Source of the DNA: Paguma larvata
Lineage: Eukaryota > Chordata > Mammalia > Carnivora > Viverridae
Length of the DNA: 64,000 nt
Assembly (NCBI GenBank): GCA_030068075.1
Contig: CM057837.1
Span: 26,957,089 to 27,021,088, forward strand
Direction of reading: 5' to 3'
Below are positions 1-10,960 of the stretch, piece by piece. The translations under genes and the position numbers were made by a program. A model generated the notes under the pieces. It had not been told where the DNA came from. It made no database searches and saw nothing but the letters and a program-made list of their open reading frames with translations. How positions within the stretch are numbered: position 1 is the first letter of the stretch; each line of letters starts with the position of its first letter.

Positions 1-1389
1 ATGTTTTGGCATGAAAAATCAGAGTTTAATTTTAGTAATTTTAAGAGTAATTGCACAATGTCTTTGATTTTTTTTTTTTAGTTTATGAGAGGAAACTGTT
101 ACTGTATAGTGGATCTTTTTTCAAATTTATTTATTTATATATTTTAGCAGAATTCCAACCAGAATCTTACAGGGAACTCCAATACACAAATCCCCAGCTG
201 CCCTGGGGAATGGGAGGGAGGGAGGGAGGAAGAAGGGTAGTGGTGTGGAGGGGTCAGAAGTGGTGGCGGTGGAGGGGAGAGTTGTAGAGGTACCACGCAT
301 GACTGTTCCCCTGGTATTAATTACAAAGCATTATCTTTTGATCCCCAGGTGGTCCCTGTGGCGTGTGTAGATAGGGCCAATATTATTCTCATAATGTAGA
401 TTGACTAAGGCCCAGCATGATTTCGTGTAAGAAAACAAACAGCAGGTAAGGAGTGAAATGAGACTTTAACCAAAGTCATTTGGTCTCAAATCTAGATTTT
501 TCCTAAGTAATAGCCCAACTTAGTTTTTATTTACCTGATTTAAATAATTTAAGTAGGTATGATCTACACTTAAAGGTAAGCCACTAATTCTTAGTTCTGC
601 CCCGCTCCCCCCATCTACTGACTTCTTTTTGGAGAGTTTACCTAATTTTTTTTTTCCTTAGATATTTAGGTCTAATTAGAGTACAGCAAACTTTAGCAGA
701 CAGTTCATTTATATTCAGCTTTAAAAATTGAATATATCATTCAAATAAATGAATATTTAACAGTAAAATTTCTGTAGAAATAATTGTGCCATTTGACTGA
801 AGGAGCCTTCACCGCATGTTAAAGAGACCGTGCATATGCACATATGGACGAGTGGTCCCTAATGCTAACCTAGCAGCCAGAAAGTTCTTTGTTTGTCATC
901 CTGCCTTCTTGGCATCTGCAGCAAAACTGTTGGTTAGAGGTTACTTGTTTCCTCGTTGGGGACCTGTTAGATACTGGCCTTCGATGATTTTCCTCTTGTG
1001 GCCAAACTGTCGCCCTGTTTGGTCTATACTGGTCTGAACTTCAGCTAAATTCTGATTCCCGCTGGAAGGCATCTGAGAAGCACACCGAGGCCCTGTAGAG
1101 TCAGTGCTTCTGTGCCTCCTCCCACTTTCTGTGGTGGGAGAGACATCATAGATAATTCCAGGAATGGTACTCTTGGGTCCATCTTAAGACTGTAAAAAAG
1201 ACTTAATACTCAAATTTTTACTTCATGAAGTCTATTTACTGACTCCCAAGTTGAATTCTTGGATCTTATGCTTAGGGCTGAGCCCTTGATGATTTGTGAT
1301 GAGGTCTATAGCCATAGAGCTCAGCCTTATCTTGGTTTAATAATAGTACCCTGATATTTAGATATAATAATATGAACAACTTATTTATC

Positions 1390-1620
1390 GAATGATGCTA
1401 CATTCTAAATTTTTGCTAGGTATTTTACGTATATTTTCTCTGACTCTTACCATAAACTTGTGGCAAATGTGGTATTACTTTTTTTTTTGTGGGAGGTGAC
1501 TGTAACCTGTAGAGGTTTTGGAATCCCCCAGAGTTTCTTGGCTAGTAAGTAGAGGAGCTCGAATTTGAGCCCTGGGTCTGACCCACCAGCCATGTTCTTT
1601 GTAAACCATTATTAACTTAT
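1390..1620 (-). repeat. MIR-like SINE fossil
   Basis: The sequence follows the antisense MIR pattern: a 'gctaggtattttacgtatattttctctgactcttacc' type segment, then a gap, then a segment resembling 'ggctagtaagtagaggagctcgaatttgagccctgg'. It is strongly diverged and interrupted by a T run. Edges are approximate. Confidence 0.5.
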
Positions 1621-2734
1621 GGCCTTAAGATAATGGAAATATTTTACCTTCGGATGCTTTTTCATGAATGTAAGCATTTTCAGTGTATTTGGAATGTTAA
1701 TACCTTCTTACAGAGACAGAAAGTTTGGGTGTGCATACAGAATCAGAAATTTTTCAGAGCCAAATGGAGCTATTTTATTTTATTTAAATAAACTGTCAAA
1801 AAAAAAAGTAAGAAAGAAAAAGGAAAAAAGGAAAGGGAGGAAAAAAAACCCAATTCTATCTAGTGAAATTTTGTTGAATAAAAAAATAAAACTTAAAAGA
1901 GCTAAAAACAAAGTTGAACATGTAAGTGGAAATTTATTTCTAGGAGAGACTTTGGGTTATCAAGCCAGTCGTCTCTTTTTCTTTAAGGAAACCAAGGCTT
2001 TGCCCTTCCTTTAAGGAAATCTCGTTTGCCCAGAGCCATGGCCACCCCTCCTGACTTCTGTTCCACTGCTCTGTCTACTATATTACACCTGTGCTTGGAA
2101 AGACTGGGGAAATGGGAGTGGGTTGATGGTGAAGCGATAGATTTGTAATTCTAGCTGACTTATTTTTAAGTGAAAATTATCCTTACAAACTCATCAGTTC
2201 ATGTAAGTTTCTAGTTTCTGCCCTTGTGGTGTTAACTGGAGATGGTGGTTCCAGAATAACCAGAAGGAAGTGAGGTAGCAAGTTAATGCAGCAAAATGAC
2301 TTGATTAGCGGATCACTGGTTCTTCAGGGTATTGGTGGTCAGAAGTAGAATGGGTTCCTTTTTATTCTCTGATGCGTGATTGCTCCAGGTCCTGGAGGGA
2401 AGGAGTGCAGCACCCAGGTCTTACCTCATCTTAGGAAGCCCGCACAATTGGAGGGAAACACCTAGAGCTAATGAGTGGAATAAGCCAGGGCCCAAGAATG
2501 GATGCTCTCAGTGACCAGGCCGCTGAAATAAAAGGCGGAGATCACTGGCTCCCCCAGAATTTGTGGTACGGAGAAAATAGAAGTTTGCTGCTAGTATTTT
2601 CTTTTCTTATAACTTGAGGAGATACTTAATGTTCTGTTCAGGATGGAGCGCCCATTAGGCCATTGTATTAGCATTTCTTAAATAAAATAGTTTATTTTTA
2701 CCATCAAAATAAATAATAAAAGTCCCAGAGGCAG

Positions 2735-4640
2735 GTGCCGTGCTCAGCTCTGGGAGTCCAAGATAGAGAAGAGATTCTCCACACCCTCAAGGAATGCATA
2801 TTCTGGTAATGGAAAGGTTTGTATATAAAAGAGTACAATAAAATATGACTCTTTTTTTTAACCATTGGGGTACTAATACCCCAATATTACTGTTGTGGAG
2901 TTTTCTTGTCCAAGTGGTGGATATGTAATAAATATTCCTCATATGGGTGAGGATCCTTTCAGTATCGATGCAACTGTGGATTACCGCACTGTGATCATTA
3001 ACTCGATAACAGCCTGACTGAGTGCCTCCCATGGAAGAAGACCAGGCCGGGTGCTGGGACACACCAAGCCAGTGACACACATGTCTGTCCTTAGTGAGCC
3101 TGGAACCCAGCCGGGGAGACAGACCCACAACTCACTGTAGCGTGGCAGACCCACAAGTGCTGAAGAGAGCGGCGAGAGCAGTGTGGAAGGCAGTTAGGTC
3201 CTGAGCACGGGGCAGAGTGAAGCGGGGTCAGTGGGGAACGTGCAGAGGTAGAGAAGATAACATGCACCATGAGACATACAAGGATGGTTAAGATTTTTCC
3301 AGTAGAAACACAGCAGAGGCACAGGGGACATAAAAGGGGAGTAAATGTGAGCAGAGGTCGGGAAGTATAGCATTGCCCAAGGTGGGGCTGAGAAAGTGTT
3401 TTGGGACCTTATTGTGAAGGGATTTCAGTGCAATCAAAAGGAATAAAGAAGTGATCATGTTTTCAAGTTGACTAATGACGTGACATCTCTACTTTACAAA
3501 AATAAAAGACTAGTTTGGAAAGGGTTCTCATCTTCCAAACAGGAGATGATGAGGCCACAACAGTAATATTGGGGCGAGGGCCTGAAGAAGCCCAGGAAGG
3601 TGACACGAGATACCCTACAAAAGGAGTTAAAATGAGAGAAGGATCGGAGGCATTGAAGACTACCGAGGATTCTGACAGGGGTGACTGACTGGGTGGTCAG
3701 CGCTGAGGGGGAAGCAGTGCAGGAAGTGGTGGGCTTGTCTTTAGGCACAACAAAAAGGTGGAGACCCTCGCTTTGTGAGGCTTCAGAATGAAGATAGCTA
3801 GCAAGTAGCTGGAGATGTAGATCTTGGTGTATCTGAGAGGCCAGGTGGTCTGAGTTATAGAGAGAGATGTAAAGCAGCTTATGAGAAGTAATGGAAGCCC
3901 TGGGACTGAGAACATTACTGAGAAGAGGGAAGAGTAAGAGGAAAAGGGGGGCGATCACAGAACCTTGAGGACTGTTATAATTAGACTTATAATTCAACAA
4001 GAGGAGATGAAGGGCTCCCAAGGAGATTTAAGGTCGATATTTGAGGAGATATTTTAAGAATAAGGATGTAGTTGACATAATAGATGAGATCAAGTAGGAG
4101 GAGGACAAACGGTGTCATTTGTGACCGTAGAGGGAGCAAGTTTCAGGGAAGGATGAGGACCAGACGAATGGAGGATGGAATGGGCGATGACACGAGGATT
4201 ACGGGAGAGAAATGAAGTACCAGCCTAAGAAGAAATCAGTTTCAGAAAAACAAGCCGTGTCATGCCATCCACCCCCTGGTCCGGAATGGGGAGGACAGGT
4301 GTGTTTGTAGGGTGAGAAAGATGAAGAAGAGAGAGGAGAACATTTAAACGCACAGTTCTGAGTGACATGTAAGCAGGTGGGACTGTGAGGAGCACAGGTG
4401 GTGCGGTTAGTTTTGGAAAGAGGAGATTCTTTCTCGGAGGCACTGGGGGCAGAGGGACGGGGTGGGTGAAGATGCACCTTGTGAGGCTGGATGAGGGGAA
4501 GGTTGTTGAAGCGACATGGAACATACAATATCCTTGGTGGTTCTCTTCCCCTCTCCTTGCCCCGGCCTCCCATGAAGTAGAGGGTGGAGTTCTAATCTGA
4601 GAATGAAGGAGGTAGAGTTGAGGGTATTTGAAAAAATAAA
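2735..4640 (-). repeat. L2-like LINE fossil, antisense
   Basis: A long purine-rich stretch that reads like the reverse complement of LINE-2. It begins with a 'gtgccgtgctcagctctggg' type segment. It continues through segments resembling 'gggaccttattgtgaagggatttcag', 'gaagccctgggactgagaac' and 'cacagaaccttgaggactg'. The minus-strand open frames here (for example 3494-4021) are most likely residues of this repeat rather than genes. No intact reverse transcriptase motif can be read. The edges and the continuity of the stretch are uncertain. Confidence 0.45.
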
Positions 4641-4861
4641 AAAGTAACAGTTTTTTACAGGAATGTGGGAACTTTTAAGGGCAGAATTCAGAGCCCACTC
4701 AACTGAGTTTGAAACACAACTTTTAGTAGAAGCCAGTGAATTGAGTTACTGGGATTTCACTGACCCTGCTGGGACACCGAGGTGTTAAAGTAGTATTAAC
4801 AGGTGGTCGGGAATAGCCAAAACAAGGTAAGATGTTGGAGGAAGTTGAAAATAGCGCCTAG

Positions 4862-4995
4862 GTTGGTGGTTCTCAAGCTTTGGCCTAGTTAGCATCAGTG
4901 GGTTTCTGGGTCCTGATCCCAGTTTCTGATTCAGAGTATTTGTATGTAGGTAACGGTGACTATGTTGGTCCAGACTTAGACTTTGACAGCTCCTG
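4862..4995. repeat. MER5A-like hAT DNA transposon fossil
   Basis: It opens with GGTGGTTCTCAAGCTTTGG and contains a 'cagtttctgattcagagtatttg' type segment, both characteristic of the small non-autonomous hAT element MER5A. No target-site duplication was resolved. Confidence 0.55.
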
Positions 4996-6399
4996 ACTTT
5001 TGAAAAGGTGAATGAATCACGGGTTGCAGGTCAGAGAGGGAGGACAGGAGAATCCAGAAAGGGGCTGGAGGACGGTGAGAATGAATATAATGGTGCCAGG
5101 ACTGGGGTTACAAACGAAGACGAGGCAGGTTCACTGGCTACAAAGACTTGGGATACAGGGAAGGACAGAATCTTGCGTTCAGAGAGAATTCCAGATTGTG
5201 AAGCTTTGGAACCAGAGCTTTCAGGTGATGTGTCGTGCGTGGCCCAGAGCAAGCTGGTTCAAAGTATTGGTCTTCCAGGAGATACAGACCTGTCTGAATA
5301 GAACTCCGCATACCACTTCCTCCTTTGAGAAACTCCTGTTGTCCTCCTCCTTCACCTCTTCTCGCCTAAAACAAAAGTGAGACAAAACTGTGTAGGCATG
5401 TAGTTGATTCGCATTCTGGCACAAGCTCAGTTCACGGACTGGCACCATTCACAGACCTGAACTGGTTCACAGACCACACTTGAAGTGTCCCTGGACTCTG
5501 GGGCGGGGCATTAGTTAGAGGTCCCTGAGGATGAGGGATGTTGGAAAAGTGAGTTCAGCATGTCTCCGTGGGGAGAAGAGTTCTGCGGAAAAACAAAACA
5601 GAATTTCTGGAGACTGATTGGTGATCGCAGGACCCGGATGGGAAAAGGACAGGAGAGCCACGTGGCCTGGGTTCCGAGACTAGGCCTATTGAATGAGGGT
5701 CTCGGGCTGCAGTTGGGAGCAAGGAAGAGAAAAGCCTGTCATCCTCTCAGGTCCTTAGGTGGGATGAGGGATTGTGAGAAGGAACGATCTTCACTCAGCA
5801 GGGACGCTGGTGATAACCTCCTGGGCCTGTGTTCTGTAATCTTTTTAGGCAGATTATGTGTGGGCATCTTTAAGTCTTGTTTCAACAGAGGCTGCACAGG
5901 AACAAAATTTCTCTTCGTTGAATGGGTATAATCAAGCAGTTCACTGACGGGAGGAGGCATTTCTGGGTCTCTTTTCCTAGATGGGGGAGAAGTTGGGGAC
6001 TGAAAATGTGGAAGACACACACGCTCAGCCATTGTTAGGGCAAAATGTTCTTGTGAGACACATAGTAGACCATTTAAACATTTTTAAATTTTCTGTAGTA
6101 ACTATTTCCACAAGCTAAAACTCAATTATGTAAGTCTAAGCCTATTTCCATAAATATGTGATGAATCCTACCTCGTCTCTTTGGTAATCCCATGAAAATT
6201 TTAATTATCATTTCCTAAAACATCTTCAGCTAGTAAATAAAAACATTTCCATAGGAAAATACAATCATTCTTGTATGTAACTTTCCTCGCCTGTTTAATA
6301 TCCAGCTTAATCCCTGTGGTCAGAGACTAGAGAGGCTGCTGAAGGAGGGCCTGAGGCTGCAGGAGAAGGCAGGAGGGGAAGGGGCCGAGGAAAGGGGTG

Positions 6400-6615
6400 G
6401 TTGAGATCACAGGCCCTGGGCAAACCCAGGTTCATGTGATGGCCTGGCCACTTACAGACTCTCACCTTGGCCGAGTTAGTCTGAGGCCTCTTTGTTTCCT
6501 CATGTTCAAAAACAGGATAACAGTATTGTTTTGCGGAGTCGTTATGAAGGTGAATGAGCTTCCTGATGGTACTAAGCCAGTAACAATAAGCATGCCATCA
6601 TTTCAGCCATTCCTG
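6400..6615 (+). repeat. MIR-like SINE fossil
   Basis: Diverged sense MIR pattern: 'cctggccacttacagactctcaccttgg', then 'tttcctcatgttcaaaaacaggataac', then 'gtcgttatgaaggtgaatgag'. It lies about 300 bp upstream of a FAM204A exon. Confidence 0.5.
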
Positions 6616-6654
6616 TCATCAGCATTATATTGTTATTAAGGGAAAGCATAGTCC

Positions 6655-6870
6655 TTGAGGCCACAGAAGTCTGGATTGGCATCTCCTTTTTCTTAGCTCA
6701 AGAAGTTATCTGACCTTGAATAAGCCGTACGATCTCTCTGCGTGGCCTTCTCAGTAAATGGGAGTGGCACAGACTGCCACAGGGCCCATCGTGAAAATTA
6801 GATGATTTAAGCGTGTAACGTGTCGGGTGTAGGCCTGTGACATAGTCTTTGCTGGTGAATGTTTGCCTTT
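6655..6870 (+). repeat. Second MIR-like SINE fossil
   Basis: Another diverged sense MIR directly after the previous one: 'agttatctgaccttgaataagcc', 'cttctcagtaaatggg', 'cgtgaaaattagatgattt'. It ends about 40 bp before the coding exon. Confidence 0.5.
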
Positions 6871-6909
6871 CATTCCTGCCTTTAAGTTTTAGGTTTCTTT
6901 ACTTTCTAG

Positions 6910-7062
<153 letters not shown>

Positions 7063-7719
7063 TAAGTTCAGTATTCAAATATTTGATCTTAGATTTTCCT
7101 TTCTGTCCTTTTTCTTCTCTCTTATTCTGCCACTTTTGCTGAAGTGCTGGGTTTTACTTTTATCTTTAATGTTTTTAAATCATTCTGGTCTGAAACTCAT
7201 GGTCGAAATAATCCATGATTGATATTCAACCCTAGGTTTCACCTAGGTTTCAGAGAGCTTTTGCCAGGTATGATGAAAAGACTGGCTTTTTTTTTTCATT
7301 TGCATCTTTAATTCAGTTTAACTCTCCCTGAGGGCAGCTGCGTGCCCCGTCTCTCCGCGTTCTCCCGGCCTTTTCTTCCCCAGACGCTTTCTTAGTGCAT
7401 ATTCTAAACTTCTCCCTCGGCCCTCAATAATTTTCAGCTTTTTAAAACTAATAATTTATAACATAAAACTAATACATATCTTGAATATTCTTTTTCCAAG
7501 TACACAAGGCTTCTAGAAGATTCTGACCTGCACCTTTTGGAGGGAATATTTCTCCAATTGGGAATTGCTGCCAGTGTCTCTAAGCAAGAGCTGAGATCTC
7601 GTATTGGCATGTATTTTATTGTTGTTAGTGTCGTTTTGTGGTTCTTTTTAGGAAAAAAGATCTACCATAGCTTTCCCATTTTGGGTAAGCTACCTACCTT
7701 CTTCACCTCGTTCTGTTTT

Positions 7720-7935
7720 TTCTTTTCTTTTTTTTTTTTAGCTTTTGTTTATTTTGAGAGCGAGCGAGCGAGAGCATGAGCAGGGAAGGGGAAGAGAGGG
7801 AGAGAGAATCTTAAGTAGGCTCCACGCTCAGCACAGGGCCCGACTCAGGGCTCCATCAGACGAATCGTGAGCTCATGACCAGAGCCGAAATCAGGAGTTG
7901 GATACTTAACCGACTGAGTGACCGAGCTGCCCCAC
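7720..7935 (-). mobile_element. Felid tRNA-derived SINE, antisense
   Basis: It starts with poly(T) and runs through the GAGAG-rich body to the reversed head 'aaccgactgagtgaccgagctgcccc'. The head is quite diverged, which suggests an older subfamily member. No clear target-site duplication was found. Confidence 0.85.
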
Positions 7936-8450
7936 CTTGACCTTGTTCTTAAGCTGTACTCCCTGGTGTTTAATTACATAAACAGCATCATAGGTCGTCT
8001 GTGTAAGCTGTTGGCCACTTGTGCTATTCTTTCTTACTTGCCTGCAGGTGAACATTTGTTTACACTGAGACTAGTGATGGAATTACTATTTCGGTAAATT
8101 CTGTGGAACCACCCTTTCACTCTTCTGTCTTCCAGTGTCGAACAATCCACTGTTGATGGCTGTTTGCTGGTTTGTTTTCTGTTCTTGGCTGCTGGCCATA
8201 AGTATCTTGTGTTTTTATGTAGGGAAATGAACAATTCAGAAGTGAGGCTTAGGGATTCAGAAGTTACCTTTTTTTTCCTCATAGGCCTTTAAAATCAATT
8301 GTCGCGTTAAATACTTCTGTTTATAATGTGTCCGTGTATGTGTGTTTATTTATTAATGGCTAATCCGAAGGAAACTACAAAGTTCTGACCTTGACATAGG
8401 CAAGAAGCAGCATAAATGGCAGGTAGGCAGCCTTTCAAAACATGACATTT

Positions 8451-8556
8451 TGGGGCACCTGGGTGGCTCAGTTGGTTGCGTGTCTGACTTTGGCCCAGGT
8501 CCTGATCTCAAAAATAAATAAACATTAAAAAAAAAAAAACACTTTAGAAAAAAAAG
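8451..8556 (+). mobile_element. Felid SINE with internal deletion
   Basis: The tRNA-like head (about 60 bp) runs directly into the terminal AAAATAAATAAACATT(A) tail. The middle of the element, roughly 130 bp judged against full-length copies here, is missing. The junction falls in TCTCA, present at both ends of the missing segment in intact copies. Target-site duplication TGACATTT at 8443-8450 and 8557-8564 shows this is a complete insertion. Confidence 0.85.
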
Positions 8557-8916
8557 TGACATTTAAAAAAAATTAAAGTTTACTTTTTTCCTTGTTCTTC
8601 CTTTCGCAGCTTATGATATTTCTTATGCTTTATGTTTGACGCTTGCTGTCTTTCATCTTTAAGTAGCCGTATTTTGATTTTGTTGATTACAACATTCATT
8701 GGATATAATAGCATTTTATCACTGTGTTTTCAAATAGAAAGATTCAGGTATTACATTTTAATAAATGAATTTGATAGTGTGTTGAATGGTACTGCAACCT
8801 CAGGAGGACTTGAGTGTTTGCTGGCACTTACTATCGTGGCTTCTTCAGTTCGATAGGTACTTGCCACTTATCTCTACAAATCAGCTGCGTGTTAAAGACC
8901 TTTAAAACTCTGTTCA

Positions 8917-9147
8917 GGGGCGCCTGGGTGGCTCAGTCGGTTGGGCGGCCGACTTCAGCTCAGGTCATGATCTCACGGTCTGTGAGTTCAAGCCCCGCAT
9001 CGGGCTCTGTGCTGATGGCTCAGAGCCTGGAGCCTGCTTCCGATTCTGTGTCTCCTTCTCTCTCTGCCCTTCCCCTGTTCATGCTGTGCCTCTATGTCTC
9101 TCAAAAATAAATAAACATTAAAAAAAAAAAATTGTTTAAAAAAAAAT
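8917..9147 (+). mobile_element. Full-length felid SINE
   Basis: Complete copy: GGGGCGCCTGGGTGGCTCAG head, tRNA-like B-box region (GTTCAAGCCCC), CT-rich body, TCTCAAAAATAAATAAACATT and poly(A). It is flanked by a perfect 13-bp target-site duplication, AAAACTCTGTTCA, at 8904-8916 and 9148-9160. Low divergence suggests a fairly recent insertion in the FAM204A intron. Confidence 0.95.
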
Positions 9148-10239
9148 AAAACTCTGTTCAGCAATAGAGCACTTAGTGTTTGTTGGTACTCTTTTGGCAC
9201 TTGGAACTTACTTTTCCATAGAGCTGTTGTTAGAGGTAGTAGGGCAGTTTCTTGGGTAGCCTGCAGATATCCACAGTGCGGCAGATTATATCAGTAGTTT
9301 ATATCATCTCCAAATTTGGGGGAGTTGACTGTGAAATGTCAGAGAAGGGCGGGGAGGGACATGCTCATGGGGCTGGAAGAGAGTAAAGTAGGTATGGCGG
9401 CAAGGGTAGGGAGGGGAGGGAACAGTAGGACACATGACGAGGTAGGGAGGAGTGGTTGAAGACATAAGTGGCTTTTTGGAGACTGAAAGGTGCTTAGGGC
9501 GGCAACACCAATCATCGGTCTTGGCCACATCTAAATAGGTAGGGGTGGAAGCTTTTTCTGAATATCTCATTTGGGTCAGAAGCAAGACTTTCTAGAGAAC
9601 CGGTACTTAGATATACCACTAAAGTTCATTTTGTGACACATGCTTGAGCCCGTGTCTCTCAAAGCCCTTTAAAAATTGTGGGTGCGGTTTGCTCTCCAGC
9701 AAATGCTGTACCATCAGCATGCGGCTGCTCTCCGAGATGCCTGTGTAGTTCCAGTAAAGCTCAGGACAGAAACATAATAAAAACAAGCAGGGCCTTAGGG
9801 TGCGGCTTCCTGATTGTTTTCAGAAACACTGTATGTAGACTTCTTTATCTTTACCTCTCTCTCAAAGATCGTGGGACAAACTGGTGTACCCTGGTTGTTG
9901 CTTGTCCATTCTTCCTTTTGGAAGACCCAAGAGTTGCGTATTTTGTGATCTCTACCAAATAACAAGTTGGCCGCGACCCAACCAGAGGCCCCAGGTCAGT
10001 AGGTTTTCTCAGATCTTTGCTTATTAACAGAAGAAAGAATAGCGCAAGGCCTCATCTCCAGCATTAAAATGTGGGCTCTGCATGCCCATCTGTGGCTGAC
10101 TGTTTTTTCTTTTTCTATCCATTAGCACCCTCACCTGAGGCAAGGGTGATTCAGAAAGAAGCATTTACTTTACTGCACGCTTTGTGTTTTCCGTAGGTAA
10201 AGTTAGTAATGCTAAAATTTGAAGAGTTGAATACATTTG

Positions 10240-10960
10240 TTTTTTTTTTAAAAAAAGGTTTCATTTTGAAATAATTTTAGACTTTCACAAAGTTGTGAAG
10301 TTTATGAAAAGATTTTCTATTTACCTTCACCCAGATACCCAAGATGTTAACGTTTAACATTTGCTTTGCCATTCATTCTAATTTATATACCTCATTTAGA
10401 TTTGCCAAATGTCTCACAGATTTGCTTTATAGCAAAAAGAACAGTTTCTTTTTCCTGGTCTGGGACATTGCATTTTGTTGTCATGTCTCTTTATTCTTCT
10501 TTAATCTGGAAAGTTCCTCAGTCTGTCTTTATTTCTTAAGACCTTAGCATTTTGGAGGAGTAGAGACCAGTTAGTTTGCAGGATATCCTTCAATTTTGGT
10601 TTGACTGATGTTTCCTTATGCATTTTTGACGGGAGCGTCACAGAAATGATACTGTGTCCTTCTTAATGCAAGATATCAAGAGGCACATGATATCTGTCTG
10701 TCCCAGTTTTTGATGTTACTTTGAGTTTTTGGTTCAGGTGGTGTCACCAGGTTTCTCTGCATTATTATAATGTTACTCTTTTCCCATATGAATACCCAAT
10801 TAATACCTATCTCATGGAGAGATGGGAGAGAATTTGAGGCTATGTAAATATTCTATTTCTCATTATACTTTACCCAATAGTTTTAGCATCTACTGCTGAT
10901 TCTTTTCATCTTTGGGACGGTTATTATTATGGTGGTTGCCAAACTAGATCTTTAAAACAT
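10240..10960 (-). repeat. Old LINE-1 3' region (L1M-like), probable
   Basis: Contains a recognisable ancient L1-type segment order: 'tttgaaataattttagactttcacaaagtt', 'ttcacccagatacccaagatgttaac', 'tcatgtctctttattcttctttaatctgg' and 'gaggcacatgatatctg'. The T run at the left end fits a reversed poly(A) tail. Family assignment and orientation come from memory and are less certain than the fact that it is a repeat. Confidence 0.5.

Larger units (their letters stand above)
1..6909 (+). other. FAM204A: FAM204A intron (3' part, its 5' end lies outside the window)
   Basis: Intronic sequence upstream of the first visible coding exon. It ends in a pyrimidine-rich tract and the acceptor TTTCTAG immediately before 6910. 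I looked for the preceding FAM204A exon, which should end in a Lys-rich stretch just before the SGLEK residues, and did not find it, so that exon probably lies upstream of base 1. Contents: a G-quadruplex-prone run (205-229), a MIR-like piece (1390-1620), a long L2-like stretch (2735-4640), a MER5A-like piece (4862-4995) and two MIR pieces next to the exon. The blocks at 300-1385, 1630-2730 and 5000-6390 hold nothing I recognise. Confidence 0.7.

Noticed and set aside
3494..4021. 175-codon minus-strand open frame
   Set aside because: It falls in an antisense-L2-like purine-rich stretch. Composition alone keeps the frame open and no reverse-transcriptase motif is seen.
8917..9147. tRNA-like sequence with a B-box
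   Set aside because: It is the head of a felid SINE, not a functional tRNA. The same head recurs in at least a dozen other copies here.
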